DNA of 64,000 nt from Hyunsoonleella flava (GCF_004310325.1 NZ_SIRT01000002.1:62001-126000); one strand, 5' to 3'. Counted from the stretch's first letter, positions 1-8,509 are shown. A program made the numbers and translations. Notes: generated by a model from the sequence alone, not told the origin.

Positions 1-377
1 TGCGCAACTTTCTTTTGCCCTAAGTTTCTGTATTTCTTGTCAGAGTATTGAATTTTACCTGCATTGTATATACTATCCACAATGCGTTTTTTTTCAAGTT
101 CCGGCAAATTAGGATTGTAAAGACCTGTGGAATCCAAAAGCTTTTCATCGTAGATGCTGGGTGCGTTATTCTCGCGCACTTCCTTTAAGTCATTGATGGC
201 ATCGAGCTTGGAATCATACTCTTTTTGATTTTCGTCCAAGTCCGGTACTAAGGTCTGTTCAAGGTTTTCGTTCTCGTTTTCATCATCACCCATAACCATC
301 ATAGAATAGGAAATAAGGAATATGAAAATTACAGCTAGTACAGCTGCAAAAACTATTTTGTTCTTTTCTACTTTCAT
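1..377 (-). CDS. traM: Conjugative transposon protein TraM, N-terminal part (cut by window edge)
   Basis: Reading leftward from an ATG at 377, an open frame of 125 codons runs off the window. It has a short cytoplasmic start (MKVEKNK), one membrane segment at about residues 8-29, and then an acidic Glu/Asn-rich linker (DDENENEN), the layout expected of TraM, an inner-membrane/periplasmic component of the Bacteroidota type IV secretion channel (VirB10-like role). It follows traK by 30 bp. CTnDOT has a traL gene between traK and traM; no such gene is present here. The family call rests on position and on the N-terminal layout only. Confidence 0.75.
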   Translation of the reverse strand, partial: MKVEKNKIVFAAVLAVIFIFLISYSMMVMGDDENENENLEQTLVPDLDENQKEYDSKLDAINDLKEVRENNAPSIYDEKLLDSTGLYNPNLPELEKKRIVDSIYNAGKIQYSDKKYRNLGQKKVA

Positions 378-407
378 AATCGTGGTTTTAAAGTGCCGAT
401 TATCGGC

Positions 408-1022
408 TCAACTTTCATCGTTTAATTTTTTTAAGGTGTTCTCGAAATAGTTTGTAATCAACAAACCGTGTGGATTGTTTGGAAAGTTTCTATCAACGGG
501 AATTAAGTTTCCACTAGAAACGAGTTCGTAGGTGTCAATTATTGAACCTCTATTGATTTCAAATACAGTAACCGTTCTAAAGACGTACGTTCCGTTTTGT
601 TCTTCGATTTGTGAATCAATACTTAGTACTTTTTGAACAAGTGAGTATTGCAGCAATCGATTGTAGACACCATCGGCTTTTTTCTGACGATACAAGTTGT
701 CCACGGAACTATTGCCCAACCAAAGCGCCTTTTCAAGATTCCGTTCGTAGTTACTGGCATCGATATTATAGAAGTAGTTGTGGAACAGGTCCAAATGCGC
801 CAATGCCTCTACTTTGAAATTTTCTTTTTGGGTAACAAGCTTCAGCGGAATAATACTGCCATCGGTATTAATGGCAAAGGCACTATTAAGTGCTTCTTTA
901 TTTGTCTTAAAAGCCATCCAAAGTGAAAAGGTGCTCGATAGCATCGCAAAAATGACAACTGCCAACACGATAAATCTGTTCAACTTTAAGACGTTGTATA
1001 TGTTCTTATATGGTGTTTTCAT
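408..1022 (-). CDS. traK: Conjugative transposon protein TraK
   Basis: A 204-residue protein with one N-terminal membrane anchor (about residues 17-38) and a periplasmic domain resembling VirB8-like scaffold proteins of the mating channel. The sequence (for example the AFAINTDGSIIPL segment followed by a region rich in Phe/His/Tyr, then ENTLKKLND at the end) and the length fit the TraK family of Bacteroidota conjugative transposons. It lies 20 bp downstream of traJ and 30 bp upstream of traM in one leftward operon. The VirB8 role is known of the family and not shown here. Confidence 0.88.
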   Translation of the reverse strand: MKTPYKNIYNVLKLNRFIVLAVVIFAMLSSTFSLWMAFKTNKEALNSAFAINTDGSIIPLKLVTQKENFKVEALAHLDLFHNYFYNIDASNYERNLEKALWLGNSSVDNLYRQKKADGVYNRLLQYSLVQKVLSIDSQIEEQNGTYVFRTVTVFEINRGSIIDTYELVSSGNLIPVDRNFPNNPHGLLITNYFENTLKKLNDES

Positions 1023-1042
1023 ATTTATATGTTTAATCTGCC

Positions 1043-1885
1043 CTAGGCAGTAAATAATCTGAGGGTAAACGATGTGGCGCGTTTATATAATTTGAACTTT
1101 AGAAAAACAATGAAACAAACTGACCCTAGCTGAACCACAGGTGCAAAAAAGCCCTGGCCGACATCTGTCCCAAAAAGGTTTGTCCAGAAATTCGTATTGA
1201 TTTCAGTATAGAGGGCGTTTACAAATACATTAACCAGAAAGAATGCAGGCACCAACATATAAACCGCGGCATATAACTTGAAAAATGTGTAAGCAAGCGA
1301 ACGGAATTTTTCAAAAACTGCTAGACTTATAACCAGCGGGAAAAAGGCTTGCATTATACCCAATAAAAAGTAGCGTTCAGCAAGAAACAACGGGTAGATG
1401 AACAAATCCAAAATCCAAAGGATAAGGCTAATGATAAATGCAAAGATTTTGAATCCGTAAAGTGGTGTGACAAGAGCTTCATATAATAAGGCCATTGCCG
1501 CTTGAGCAGCCTCTAAAAAATTTATTTCTTCTTCTATAGGAATATCCTGCATCTGTAATGGCAATAAAGCTGGTGCTGTACCACGATATTGCGCTTCTAT
1601 GGAAACCAAGATGCCATCAAAAAAGCCTAAAACCTGCGTTGAAAATATAACCAGAAGTACAATGGCAAAATTCTTGGTCAATTCCCCCGGACTTAATCCC
1701 CAAGTATAACCGTCTTTATCCGCAATACCTTCATTATACTTTTTTAGGATATTGACCAGAAAGAACAATACAGCAAGAGTTTTCATTCCTGCAATTGTAT
1801 ATTGCGAGAAACTACTGTTCTGTATGGTTTGAAATACCGCATCGACGTATTCCAGTCCAATTCCTAAAAATATGGTTGCGGTCAT
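1043..1885 (-). CDS. traJ: Conjugative transposon membrane protein TraJ
   Basis: 280 residues with several hydrophobic segments (about residues 29-45, 75-95, 145-185, 190-225 and 250-265), consistent with a polytopic inner-membrane protein with a VirB6-like role in the type IV channel. The N-terminal part (residues 1-100, with GYTWGLSPGELTKN) and position immediately after the traI-like gene (2-bp gap) match TraJ of CTnDOT-type elements. The protein is somewhat shorter than many Bacteroides TraJ proteins. No frameshift is seen. Confidence 0.85.
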   Translation of the reverse strand: MTATIFLGIGLEYVDAVFQTIQNSSFSQYTIAGMKTLAVLFFLVNILKKYNEGIADKDGYTWGLSPGELTKNFAIVLLVIFSTQVLGFFDGILVSIEAQYRGTAPALLPLQMQDIPIEEEINFLEAAQAAMALLYEALVTPLYGFKIFAFIISLILWILDLFIYPLFLAERYFLLGIMQAFFPLVISLAVFEKFRSLAYTFFKLYAAVYMLVPAFFLVNVFVNALYTEINTNFWTNLFGTDVGQGFFAPVVQLGSVCFIVFLKFKLYKRATSFTLRLFTA

Positions 1886-1887
1886 TA

Positions 1888-2520
1888 TTAGTAATCTGTT
1901 TCTCTATTATTAATTTTGTCCTGCATTTTTCTGAAGGATATAATATCCTTGTAGCGTTTCGTTCTTGTTTGAATATTTGAAACCATTTGCTTTGATTCTA
2001 GTTCTTTTTCCTTCAAAACTTCAGCACGTTCAGCATCGGACATTTTTAGATTATCACTAGATAAAATTTCGCCCATAAATTCAACCGTGTCCAAAGAGTT
2101 TTGAACTATCGCATCAAATGATTCCGCAACTCGTGTAACTTCCTCTGGTTTGATATAAGGCGAGTTTAAAATATCCTGCAAATCGTTTTGCATTATATTG
2201 ATAAGGCGTTGATTGTTAGCTGCTATTTCTTCAACTGCCCTAAGTTGTTGGACAACACTTGACACTTTCTCAATTGCCTCTTTCGCATCTTTCAAGAACT
2301 TTACGGACTTGATAAGTTGAGAGGTCTGTTTTGCCGATTCCACAAGCGATTTTACCAAACTGATAAAGTTGGTATTGTCATAAACTGGCATTCCCTGAGC
2401 GGTAGCACCGCTGGGTAATAAAAGGACAACCGTTAAGAATAGCCCGAACAAGATTGTTTTGATTTTTGTTTTACTCATTGGTAAAAATTTGTTTTGGTAT
2501 TCGTGAATCTTCGATTTCAT
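1888..2520 (-). CDS. traI: TraI-like conjugal transfer protein (coiled-coil, VirB5/TrbJ-like)
   Basis: 210 residues. A basic N-terminus and a hydrophobic segment ending in SGATA-QG (about residues 22-42) form a signal peptide. The mature part is mostly predicted helix rich in Lys, Glu and Gln, with a coiled-coil look, as in periplasmic VirB5/TrbJ-type pilus-tip or assembly proteins. It lies 4 bp after traG and 2 bp before traJ, the position of traI in CTnDOT. Sequence resemblance alone is weak, so the name rests mainly on order, size and the secreted helical architecture. Confidence 0.7.
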   Translation of the reverse strand: MKSKIHEYQNKFLPMSKTKIKTILFGLFLTVVLLLPSGATAQGMPVYDNTNFISLVKSLVESAKQTSQLIKSVKFLKDAKEAIEKVSSVVQQLRAVEEIAANNQRLINIMQNDLQDILNSPYIKPEEVTRVAESFDAIVQNSLDTVEFMGEILSSDNLKMSDAERAEVLKEKELESKQMVSNIQTRTKRYKDIISFRKMQDKINNRETDY

Positions 2521-2524
2521 AATA

Positions 2525-4927
2525 TTATGTTTTAGATGTGAATTGAATTATTGCTTTTTCCATATCGTGATGCTCATTGTAGAGCTTCATTATTTCCTCA
2601 TTTTCCTGGCCATCGGTTAAGTAAGCTGCATAGACTTCTTTAGGAACTTCAAGCCGAAAGATGTTGCTTTCCTTCCCAATCTTGATAAACATTTCGGTGT
2701 ACTTCCGTGGTCCGGAAAGATTATTTTTGATGGACTTTAATTGGTTCAAGTCGTGGCTGGAAAGGTTGAGCCTTTTGACCAATTCGTTATAGCCTTTTTC
2801 ATTGTTTAGGCTGTAGACTACTTGCGTATTTTCTAGTATGCTGGCTGATGTGGAATTGTTTGGAAGCTGATTGATGGATTGTAGAATAATACCAATCGCA
2901 CCATTTTGTTTACGGATAGCTTGATAGTAGAATTCGACACTTTCCAGCACATTATCGAACTTCAATTGCTTTGCAAATTCATCGAATAGTATGATACCTT
3001 TTTCAGCTCTATTTTTCCATATAGTTCTTTGGATGGCTGACTTAATCAGCTTCAACATTACGGACAAGATTTCCTTATTGTCCTTGACTTCATCCAGTTC
3101 AAAAACAATCAATCTTTTATCCTCAATCTTATAGGTCTGGTCTTCGCTAACTTCAAATAGAAAACTATATAGACCATCGCCGACATATTCGGACATTACG
3201 TGCAAGAAGCTGGTAATATTGAAATAGTCGGGATGGATTTTTAAGGTGTTCAGAAGGTCTTTCTGATTCCGCTCTATAAAATTGTAAAAACCATCCAGCG
3301 AATGATTTTCTGAAGTATTGTTGTAATAATGACGCAGTATCTTTTTAACCGAAACCGATTGTGCTTTGGTCACTTTTAAATCTGAAGCGAACAGTTCAAA
3401 CAGGAAGACAGACAAGTCTTCCAAACGTTCAGGGGTCAGGTCATTCACATCGCTTATATAAAAAGGATTAATACCCAGATTTTTGCCACTTTCATAACGA
3501 AGCACCGTATATTTCTCAGGATAGAGTTTGGCAAATTTGGTGTAGGATCCACCAAGGTCAATAATGACTAGGCGGACACCACTCTCAAAATATTGGCGTA
3601 GAATGTTATTTGCCAAAAAGGACTTCCCTTCGCCAGTAGGTGCAAAAATGGCAAAGTTTCGTGCTTTGATACGCTTCTTGCGTTCGTCCCAAACGTCCTT
3701 TAGAACTGGAACGTTATGTTCTCTATCATTAAAGATAATTCCAGTAGCATCCGAGTTGTAGTTTGTATTATTAATAAACAAGCATAGTGCGTGTTTTAAA
3801 TCCGTTACATATAAATCGTTATTTGAAAAGTTGGAAGAAAAACAGCAGTAACTATTTAGTATATAGTTCTTCCGTTCCTCACCTCTTGGATAATATGGGA
3901 TAATATCCAGTTCCTTAAATTCAGTTTTGATTTTAGAACCGATTCGACTTAAATTTTCAGGGTTTTTATCCCAATAGACGATGTTGAGATGACCACGAAT
4001 AATCCGTGCATTGTCATCTGCATTGATTTGGTCGAGAATATGTTGAATTTTACCAAGTACCACTTTGTTCTGTGAACCGAAGTTGGAACTTTTGTTGAGT
4101 TCTTCAACTTTCTTATCTAGAAGCTTGCGCCACTTTTGTTTATCATCCAAATACAGGATTTGATTAACAATATGATTCTCATTAAGCGTAAGCCCTAAGC
4201 CATCAATAAACCCTTGATGAAACACGAAATCGTCAGAAGTGAATTTCTCATTGGTCTTGCTACTCTGTACACTTTCGCCAAAGCACAGTTCGCTATTGAT
4301 AGCCAGGGCATCAAAATGGTTTTCGCCAATATTGACGCTTTTCTTTTCTAATATGATGTCCGTATCAAAACCTTCATTGAATCCATTGAAATAACCATTT
4401 GTGAGGTGCTGAATGTCTTTCGCTTTAAGCTGGACAAAGGTCATTTTTCGGCTATTGTTTATAAAGGAAACCGAATCACTAACCGAGCCAATGAAGCTCT
4501 TAACGTTGTCATCTAATTGTTGAACAATCCCTTTAGAAACTTTACGAAAAGGGTTGACATATTTTGAATTATTTAGAGCCTTGTTCTTAGTGAGTGTAAA
4601 GAACAAAAAGCAACGATGTTCCATATAATCACGTCCTTTGAAATGCTCGTGTGTAGCTTTTTCTAAAAAAGTTGTTTTCGGCAATTCTTCTGAAGTGTAA
4701 CTCTTTTTAAGGTAGATATCCTGTTTTTGTACCACCGTGCCAATAGGTAAAGATTTTAAAGCCTGAAACCAAGCGCCGTGTATATCCTCAAAGTCTTTTT
4801 CTGATAGGGAATAAATTTCTGGTAGCGTTCCTTTATAGCACAGAACGACATTGCCATTATTGGCAAATATGATATTGTCCTGAACATCTGCAATAGGGTT
4901 ATATGCCGAAAGATTAATCTTGTTCAT
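2525..4927 (-). CDS. traG: TraG-family conjugation ATPase (VirB4 type)
   Basis: 800 residues, the usual size of VirB4-type ATPases that energise assembly of the mating channel. A Walker A motif (APTGEGKSFLANN) lies at about residues 430-442. A Walker B-like segment (GIILFDEFAK) is near residue 648, followed by the RKQNGAIGIILQS motif typical of this family (about residues 670-682). Its start overlaps the end of traF by 14 bp, which suggests translational coupling. The name follows Bacteroidota conjugative-transposon usage, in which TraG is VirB4-like and not the VirD4 coupling protein. Confidence 0.95.
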   Translation of the reverse strand: MNKINLSAYNPIADVQDNIIFANNGNVVLCYKGTLPEIYSLSEKDFEDIHGAWFQALKSLPIGTVVQKQDIYLKKSYTSEELPKTTFLEKATHEHFKGRDYMEHRCFLFFTLTKNKALNNSKYVNPFRKVSKGIVQQLDDNVKSFIGSVSDSVSFINNSRKMTFVQLKAKDIQHLTNGYFNGFNEGFDTDIILEKKSVNIGENHFDALAINSELCFGESVQSSKTNEKFTSDDFVFHQGFIDGLGLTLNENHIVNQILYLDDKQKWRKLLDKKVEELNKSSNFGSQNKVVLGKIQHILDQINADDNARIIRGHLNIVYWDKNPENLSRIGSKIKTEFKELDIIPYYPRGEERKNYILNSYCCFSSNFSNNDLYVTDLKHALCLFINNTNYNSDATGIIFNDREHNVPVLKDVWDERKKRIKARNFAIFAPTGEGKSFLANNILRQYFESGVRLVIIDLGGSYTKFAKLYPEKYTVLRYESGKNLGINPFYISDVNDLTPERLEDLSVFLFELFASDLKVTKAQSVSVKKILRHYYNNTSENHSLDGFYNFIERNQKDLLNTLKIHPDYFNITSFLHVMSEYVGDGLYSFLFEVSEDQTYKIEDKRLIVFELDEVKDNKEILSVMLKLIKSAIQRTIWKNRAEKGIILFDEFAKQLKFDNVLESVEFYYQAIRKQNGAIGIILQSINQLPNNSTSASILENTQVVYSLNNEKGYNELVKRLNLSSHDLNQLKSIKNNLSGPRKYTEMFIKIGKESNIFRLEVPKEVYAAYLTDGQENEEIMKLYNEHHDMEKAIIQFTSKT

Positions 4928-5198
4928 AATCGAAGCCCGAATTTCTTTTGTTACTTATTATTCTTGGGAAGGCTTTAGCCATTTGAAATAGTTGTGGGTT
5001 AAGTGTTATTCTCGTGAGGGCTACATATAAGGCAGCATTAAAAACGAGAACGCCAATTATTATCCCGAAACTGAAAGAGAAAATGATAATGAGCAGCGAA
5101 GCCAAAATAGACACCATCATTAGGGCGAACAGGGAAATAGGCAGCCCAAAAATGACTGCCCTTTTTCTAATGTTTTTATAGACCTCGAATTTCTTCAT
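4914..5198 (-). CDS. traF: TraF-like conjugal transfer membrane protein (DUF4133 family)
   Basis: 94 residues with a basic N-terminus (MKKFEVYKNIRKRA) and two closely spaced membrane helices (about residues 17-36 and 38-60). The architecture and its place between traE and traG are those of the DUF4133/TraF family, which corresponds to VirB3 in type IV secretion. It overlaps traG by 14 bp and follows traE by 36 bp. Confidence 0.9.
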   Translation of the reverse strand: MKKFEVYKNIRKRAVIFGLPISLFALMMVSILASLLIIIFSFSFGIIIGVLVFNAALYVALTRITLNPQLFQMAKAFPRIISNKRNSGFDYEQD

Positions 5199-5234
5199 AC
5201 AACTTTTTTAATAAAGCCCTCGATGAGGGTTCAA

Positions 5235-5522
5235 TTATACTACGATGCCTATTAAATATGTGAAGATGCCCACAACCGCACCCGCAATCAAAACAAATAC
5301 AAGTACTCTAGTAATACCTTTTTTAAGGTCTGCGTTTTCCCCAAAGAAATGTCCTGCGTTAAATAGGAATCCAACTAGAAAGATGACACCAAGTAAAATT
5401 GGAAATATGGTACGTATGGTATCGCCCACATCATTAACGGAATCTTCAATTCCCCCAATTTGAGCAAAAAGTGATGTTGAGAGCAACGATAAAAAAGTTG
5501 CTAAGTAGATTGATTTTTTCAT
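5235..5522 (-). CDS. traE: TraE-like pilin-type protein (DUF4134 family)
   Basis: 95 residues. A signal peptide (ending LFAQ, about residue 21) precedes a mature region with two hydrophobic helices (about residues 36-58 and 72-93). This is the VirB2-like pilin layout found in DUF4134/TraE proteins at the head of Bacteroidota transfer operons. It is the first leftward gene of the visible tra operon; the 165-bp gap to its right is shared with the divergent amidase gene and must hold the tra promoter for this segment unless transcription starts elsewhere. Confidence 0.9.
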   Translation of the reverse strand: MKKSIYLATFLSLLSTSLFAQIGGIEDSVNDVGDTIRTIFPILLGVIFLVGFLFNAGHFFGENADLKKGITRVLVFVLIAGAVVGIFTYLIGIVV

Positions 5523-5711
5523 AATAAAATTGTTTAGATTTTTTATTCATTTTCCCTTTCTGAAATTTACATATATTTGTCCATAAATAACTGAAAATCA
5601 AATATTTGTGAATAAAATATTATTTGAAATCAATTGAATTTAATTGTTATTATTTGGCATCAAATTCTATGAATTTTTGAAGGGAAGTTGTTGATAACCC
5701 GAAAATTGAAA

Positions 5712-6341
5712 ATGAAAAAAGTGCTCAAAAACGTCAGTTTTGTGGTTTTGCTTTTAAAAATGTGCATCATTTTTGGACAGGAAACCAGTACTCAAAAACG
5801 AATTATAATTGACGTTGGACACGGTGGAAAAGATGCTGGTGCGATAGGCATTAATAATATCCAAGAAAAGGATGTTGTACTTAATATTGCCAATACCATT
5901 TTGAAGCTAAATAACGAACTGGACAGGCCTCTAGATATTTATTTGACCAGGTATAATGATACGCTTATTTATTTATCGGATAGAACAAAACTGGCCAAAA
6001 TCCTTGATGCAGATTTGTTTGTCTCTTTACATTGTAATCATTCGGATAATTCTAATGCTAGAGGAATAGAAGTTTATGCTTCACGAAAGCAAACAAATTA
6101 TTCAAAAGAATCTATTTATATAGGTTACCAAATTGAAAAAGCACTTTGCAAAGAGATAGGATATGAAAGTAGAGGCGTGAAGTTTGCAAACTTTCTGGTA
6201 TTAAAAGACACCATAGGCTATTGTGCTTCCATTCTGTTGGAACTTGGGTTCTTATCAAATAAAGATGAAGGAAACTATATTTCAGATGTTACCAGTGTCC
6301 AATTCATTGCCAGCACTATTTTATCATCGATACAAAACTAA
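5712..6341 (+). CDS. N-acetylmuramoyl-L-alanine amidase (Amidase_3), secreted
   Basis: From the ATG at 5712 the protein has 209 residues: a signal peptide (MKKVLKNVSFVVL, ending near FGQ) and an Amidase_3 domain. Zinc-site features are visible: DVGHGGKDAGA near the start, Glu in QEKDV, His in SLHCNHSD, and the catalytic Glu in LELGFLSNKDEG near the C-terminus. The enzyme cleaves the bond between MurNAc and the stem peptide in the periplasm. It is divergent from the tra operon, so a role in opening the cell wall for the conjugation channel is likely but inferred. An upstream in-frame TTG at 5688 is less likely because it would put charged residues before the signal peptide. Confidence 0.9.
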   Translation: MKKVLKNVSFVVLLLKMCIIFGQETSTQKRIIIDVGHGGKDAGAIGINNIQEKDVVLNIANTILKLNNELDRPLDIYLTRYNDTLIYLSDRTKLAKILDADLFVSLHCNHSDNSNARGIEVYASRKQTNYSKESIYIGYQIEKALCKEIGYESRGVKFANFLVLKDTIGYCASILLELGFLSNKDEGNYISDVTSVQFIASTILSSIQN

Positions 6342-6348
6342 TACGATT

Positions 6349-6447
6349 ATGAAAGATTTATTTTTAGAGATAACCAAAAGTTTAAAAGCCGTTGTGGTAC
6401 AATTTATTTCTGAAGTGATTCTACTATGTAAATCGTTCAGAAGTTGA
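6349..6447 (+). CDS. Possible 32-residue amphipathic/hydrophobic peptide
   Basis: An ATG seven bases after the amidase stop opens a 32-codon frame encoding MKDLFLEITKSLKAVVVQF and a hydrophobic, Cys-containing tail. It could be a small co-transcribed membrane peptide or a chance frame. No family is recognised. It is listed because it fits tightly into the operon and because the next 130 bp are regulatory DNA of arsR. Confidence 0.3.
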   Translation: MKDLFLEITKSLKAVVVQFISEVILLCKSFRS

Positions 6448-6518
6448 ATTATTATAGCATAGCGCCAACGGTATTTTTGATACAATTAAACTCAAAATAA
6501 CGATAGCAGAATATTTAT

Positions 6519-6559
6519 ATTTAAGCATTTGCTTAAATACGCAATTAATTATACCTTTG
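6519..6559 (+). promoter_or_regulatory. arsR promoter with ArsR operator overlapping the -33 box
   Basis: A perfect 9-2-9 palindrome (ATTTAAGCA-TT-TGCTTAAAT) occupies 6519-6538. A TTG at 6529-6531 lies inside it and is separated by exactly 20 nt from TACCTTTG at 6552-6559, a full match to the Bacteroidota -7 consensus TAnnTTTG. The arsR start is 18 nt further on. ArsR/SmtB repressors bind such palindromes and release DNA when metal binds, so this is a strong candidate autoregulatory operator. Confidence 0.8.
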
Positions 6560-6577
6560 TTCATCTAAATAGTTATT

Positions 6578-6949
6578 ATGAAAATGGAAATTTCTTGTAC
6601 GAGAGCTGAAGCTGACCATAAGCAGTTACTAAACTGCAAAACGGTCATTGATGGTATGACTAATGATTTCGATAAAATAACAAAACTACTGTCCATTTCA
6701 GGTAATGAAGTACGCTTAAAGGTGCTATTCCTCTTAAATATGGAAAAAGAACTATGTCCTTGTGATTTAGCCGATATTTTAGGTATGAGTATTCCTGCGG
6801 TTTCACAGCATATACGAAAAATGAAAGATGCAGATATTATAAGCTCAAGGCGAGAAGGGCAAACCTTATACTATTCATTGAACGAGGATGAGACCGATAT
6901 TCTAAATAGTATTTTTAAGTCAATTAAATTAAAAAGAAGAACAGCATAA
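6578..6949 (+). CDS. ArsR/SmtB-family metal-sensing repressor
   Basis: 123 residues with a winged-helix fold: the ELCPCDL motif at residues 58-64 (Cys60, Cys62) is the alpha3 metal-thiolate site of the CadC/ArsR group, and the recognition helix is SIPAVSQHIRKM (71-82). Additional Cys7 and Cys20 in the N-terminal arm could complete a soft-metal site, as in CadC. The gene leads an operon with merTP (10-bp gap), so Hg(II) or another thiophilic ion is the likely inducer; the exact metal cannot be read from sequence. A palindromic operator lies directly upstream. Confidence 0.93.
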   Translation: MKMEISCTRAEADHKQLLNCKTVIDGMTNDFDKITKLLSISGNEVRLKVLFLLNMEKELCPCDLADILGMSIPAVSQHIRKMKDADIISSRREGQTLYYSLNEDETDILNSIFKSIKLKRRTA

Positions 6950-6959
6950 ATTTTTAATA

Positions 6960-7565
6960 ATGAGTACTGTAAAAACATCAAAAAATGCAGCTTATACAGG
7001 TTTGTTTGCTGCTGTAGCCGCATCATCTTGTTGTATACCACCAGTTATTGCATTGATTGCTGGCGTTGGTGGAGGTGCATCCGCTTTATCTTGGGTAGAA
7101 CCCTTTAGACCCTATTTAATTAGTATCGCTGTCATAGCACTTGGTTATGCCTGGTATGATTATCTAAAACCGAAAAATGCAGAGGATTGTTGTGAAGTGG
7201 ATGCAAAGCCAAAGTGGTTTCAAACTAAAGGTTTTTTAATAAGTATTACGCTATTTGCGGCTATATCAATAAGTTTTCCATATTACTCTCACATTTTTTA
7301 TCCGAATAACAAGAAGGAAGTGGTTATTGTAAATCAATCCAATATCCATACGGTAAATTTTGATGTAAAAGGGATGACTTGTGCAAGTTGCGAAGAGCAC
7401 GTCAACCACGAAGTAAACAAGCTCGACGGAATTGTAACCTCAAAAGTGTCCTACGAAAATGGGAATGCCATCATTGAATTTGACCAAACCAAAACGAATG
7501 AAACGGAAATCGAGAAAGCAATTAACTCAACAGGCTATAAAGTAACCAACAAAAAAGAAAACTAA
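6960..7565 (+). CDS. merTP: Mercury uptake protein MerTP (MerT fused to MerP-like HMA domain)
   Basis: 201 residues. The N-terminal part is a MerT-like membrane protein with the vicinal Cys24-Cys25 pair in the first helix (ASSCCIPP) and a cytoplasmic Cys77-Cys78 pair. A third membrane helix (about 91-107) leads to a C-terminal HMA domain with GMTCASC (Cys141, Cys144), equivalent to MerP. Such fusions import Hg(II) across the inner membrane. No mercuric reductase or lyase is in view, so either merA lies elsewhere or the protein handles another metal. The stop overlaps the next start by one base (TAATG). Confidence 0.9.
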   Translation: MSTVKTSKNAAYTGLFAAVAASSCCIPPVIALIAGVGGGASALSWVEPFRPYLISIAVIALGYAWYDYLKPKNAEDCCEVDAKPKWFQTKGFLISITLFAAISISFPYYSHIFYPNNKKEVVIVNQSNIHTVNFDVKGMTCASCEEHVNHEVNKLDGIVTSKVSYENGNAIIEFDQTKTNETEIEKAINSTGYKVTNKKEN

Positions 7566-7771
7566 TGGAAGTTCTTTTAAAATCAGAGATTACCTGTCCG
7601 AACTGTGGATATCAAAAATTAGAAGATATGCCGACAAATGCTTGTCAATTCTTTTACGAATGTGAGAATTGTAAAATGGTTTTGAAACCAAATGAAGGCG
7701 ATTGTTGCGTTTATTGCTCATTCGGAACTGTAGCCTGTCCACCTATTCAGGAAAATAAAAGTTGTTGTTGA
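7565..7771 (+). CDS. GDCCVxC-domain small Cys-rich protein
   Basis: 68 residues with eleven cysteines: Cys11/Cys14 and Cys33/Cys36 resemble zinc-ribbon knuckles, followed by GDCCVYCSFGTVACPP (45-60) and a terminal Cys67-Cys68 pair. The GDCCVxC signature defines a small family found next to mer genes. It is translationally coupled to merTP. A metal-binding role, perhaps cytoplasmic Hg(II) hand-off, is inferred; no enzyme activity is known to me. It ends the rightward operon. Confidence 0.85.
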   Translation: MEVLLKSEITCPNCGYQKLEDMPTNACQFFYECENCKMVLKPNEGDCCVYCSFGTVACPPIQENKSCC

Positions 7772-7846
7772 AAATTTTCCAACTAGACTTTAAGTCAATA
7801 TATTTAATAACCGTTTGTGCAACGTATTCATAAAAAAGCACTTTAA

Positions 7847-8509
7847 TCATTTCCTTTTATCCCCAGCACCTTTATCAAAGGCAATCAAATTAAACAGTTC
7901 TCGCATTCTGCTACGAACTCGATTGCCATAGCGTTCTTCCAATTCTTCAGCATTTAAGTTGGTGGTAGCGTGAGTTTTAATTTTATGTTTGGTATCGAGA
8001 TAAAGTTCATATCTGGATAAGAGCACTTCGCCCATTACGTTCAAATCTTTTCCATAAAACCGTCCAGCCGGTTCAACGCCCAAATCATCAAAGCAATAGA
8101 ATTTAGTATTGCCGTATTCTTCAACAGTTTTAAAGCCAAGGTGGTTAAAACCAAAAGTTACATTCCGGCAAGGAATCATTTCGTAAGGGCGTTGCAACGG
8201 AACTATGTGGCGAAGTAATTTCATAAGGCTGGTTTTACCACACCCAACAGGTCCAGAAAGTAAAATACCTTTGTCAATGTCAATACCGTAGGTAGCGCAG
8301 TTCTCTTTATCCTTAATGAAATATGAACAAAGTTTAAGCAGTATGTTTTTATCTTCTTCATAGATTCTGAATTTCTTGCCAAACAATAGTTTTCCTTTTG
8401 CATTCAGGTAAATCAAAATTTTTGGAAAGTCATAGACAACGCTTTTGCCGTCAAATTTTCCCAGTGAATATTCTACGCCACCTTCAATAATTTTAGAGGG
8501 GTTGTCCAT
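7847..8509 (-). CDS. DnaC/IstB-like AAA+ ATPase, probable helicase loader
   Basis: From the ATG at 8509 the protein has 220 residues. It carries a Walker A motif (SGPVGCGKTSLMK), a Walker B-like YCFDDLGVE, a sensor-type segment (THATTNLNAEEL) and an arginine-rich end (RYGNRVRSRM), as in DnaC/IstB ATPases. A longer frame to 8737 exists but would lie inside the preceding gene and encodes low-complexity Lys-rich sequence, so I chose 8509. The start overlaps the preceding initiator gene by 17 bp. Order initiator-then-loader is that of phage lambda O and P. Confidence 0.88.
   Translation of the reverse strand: MDNPSKIIEGGVEYSLGKFDGKSVVYDFPKILIYLNAKGKLLFGKKFRIYEEDKNILLKLCSYFIKDKENCATYGIDIDKGILLSGPVGCGKTSLMKLLRHIVPLQRPYEMIPCRNVTFGFNHLGFKTVEEYGNTKFYCFDDLGVEPAGRFYGKDLNVMGEVLLSRYELYLDTKHKIKTHATTNLNAEELEERYGNRVRSRMRELFNLIAFDKGAGDKRK

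Noticed and set aside
7772-7846. Terminator between the mer operon and the ATPase gene
   Set aside because: Only a 5-bp palindrome (GACTT-T-AAGTC) without a clear U-run is seen in this convergent gap; too weak to list as a feature.
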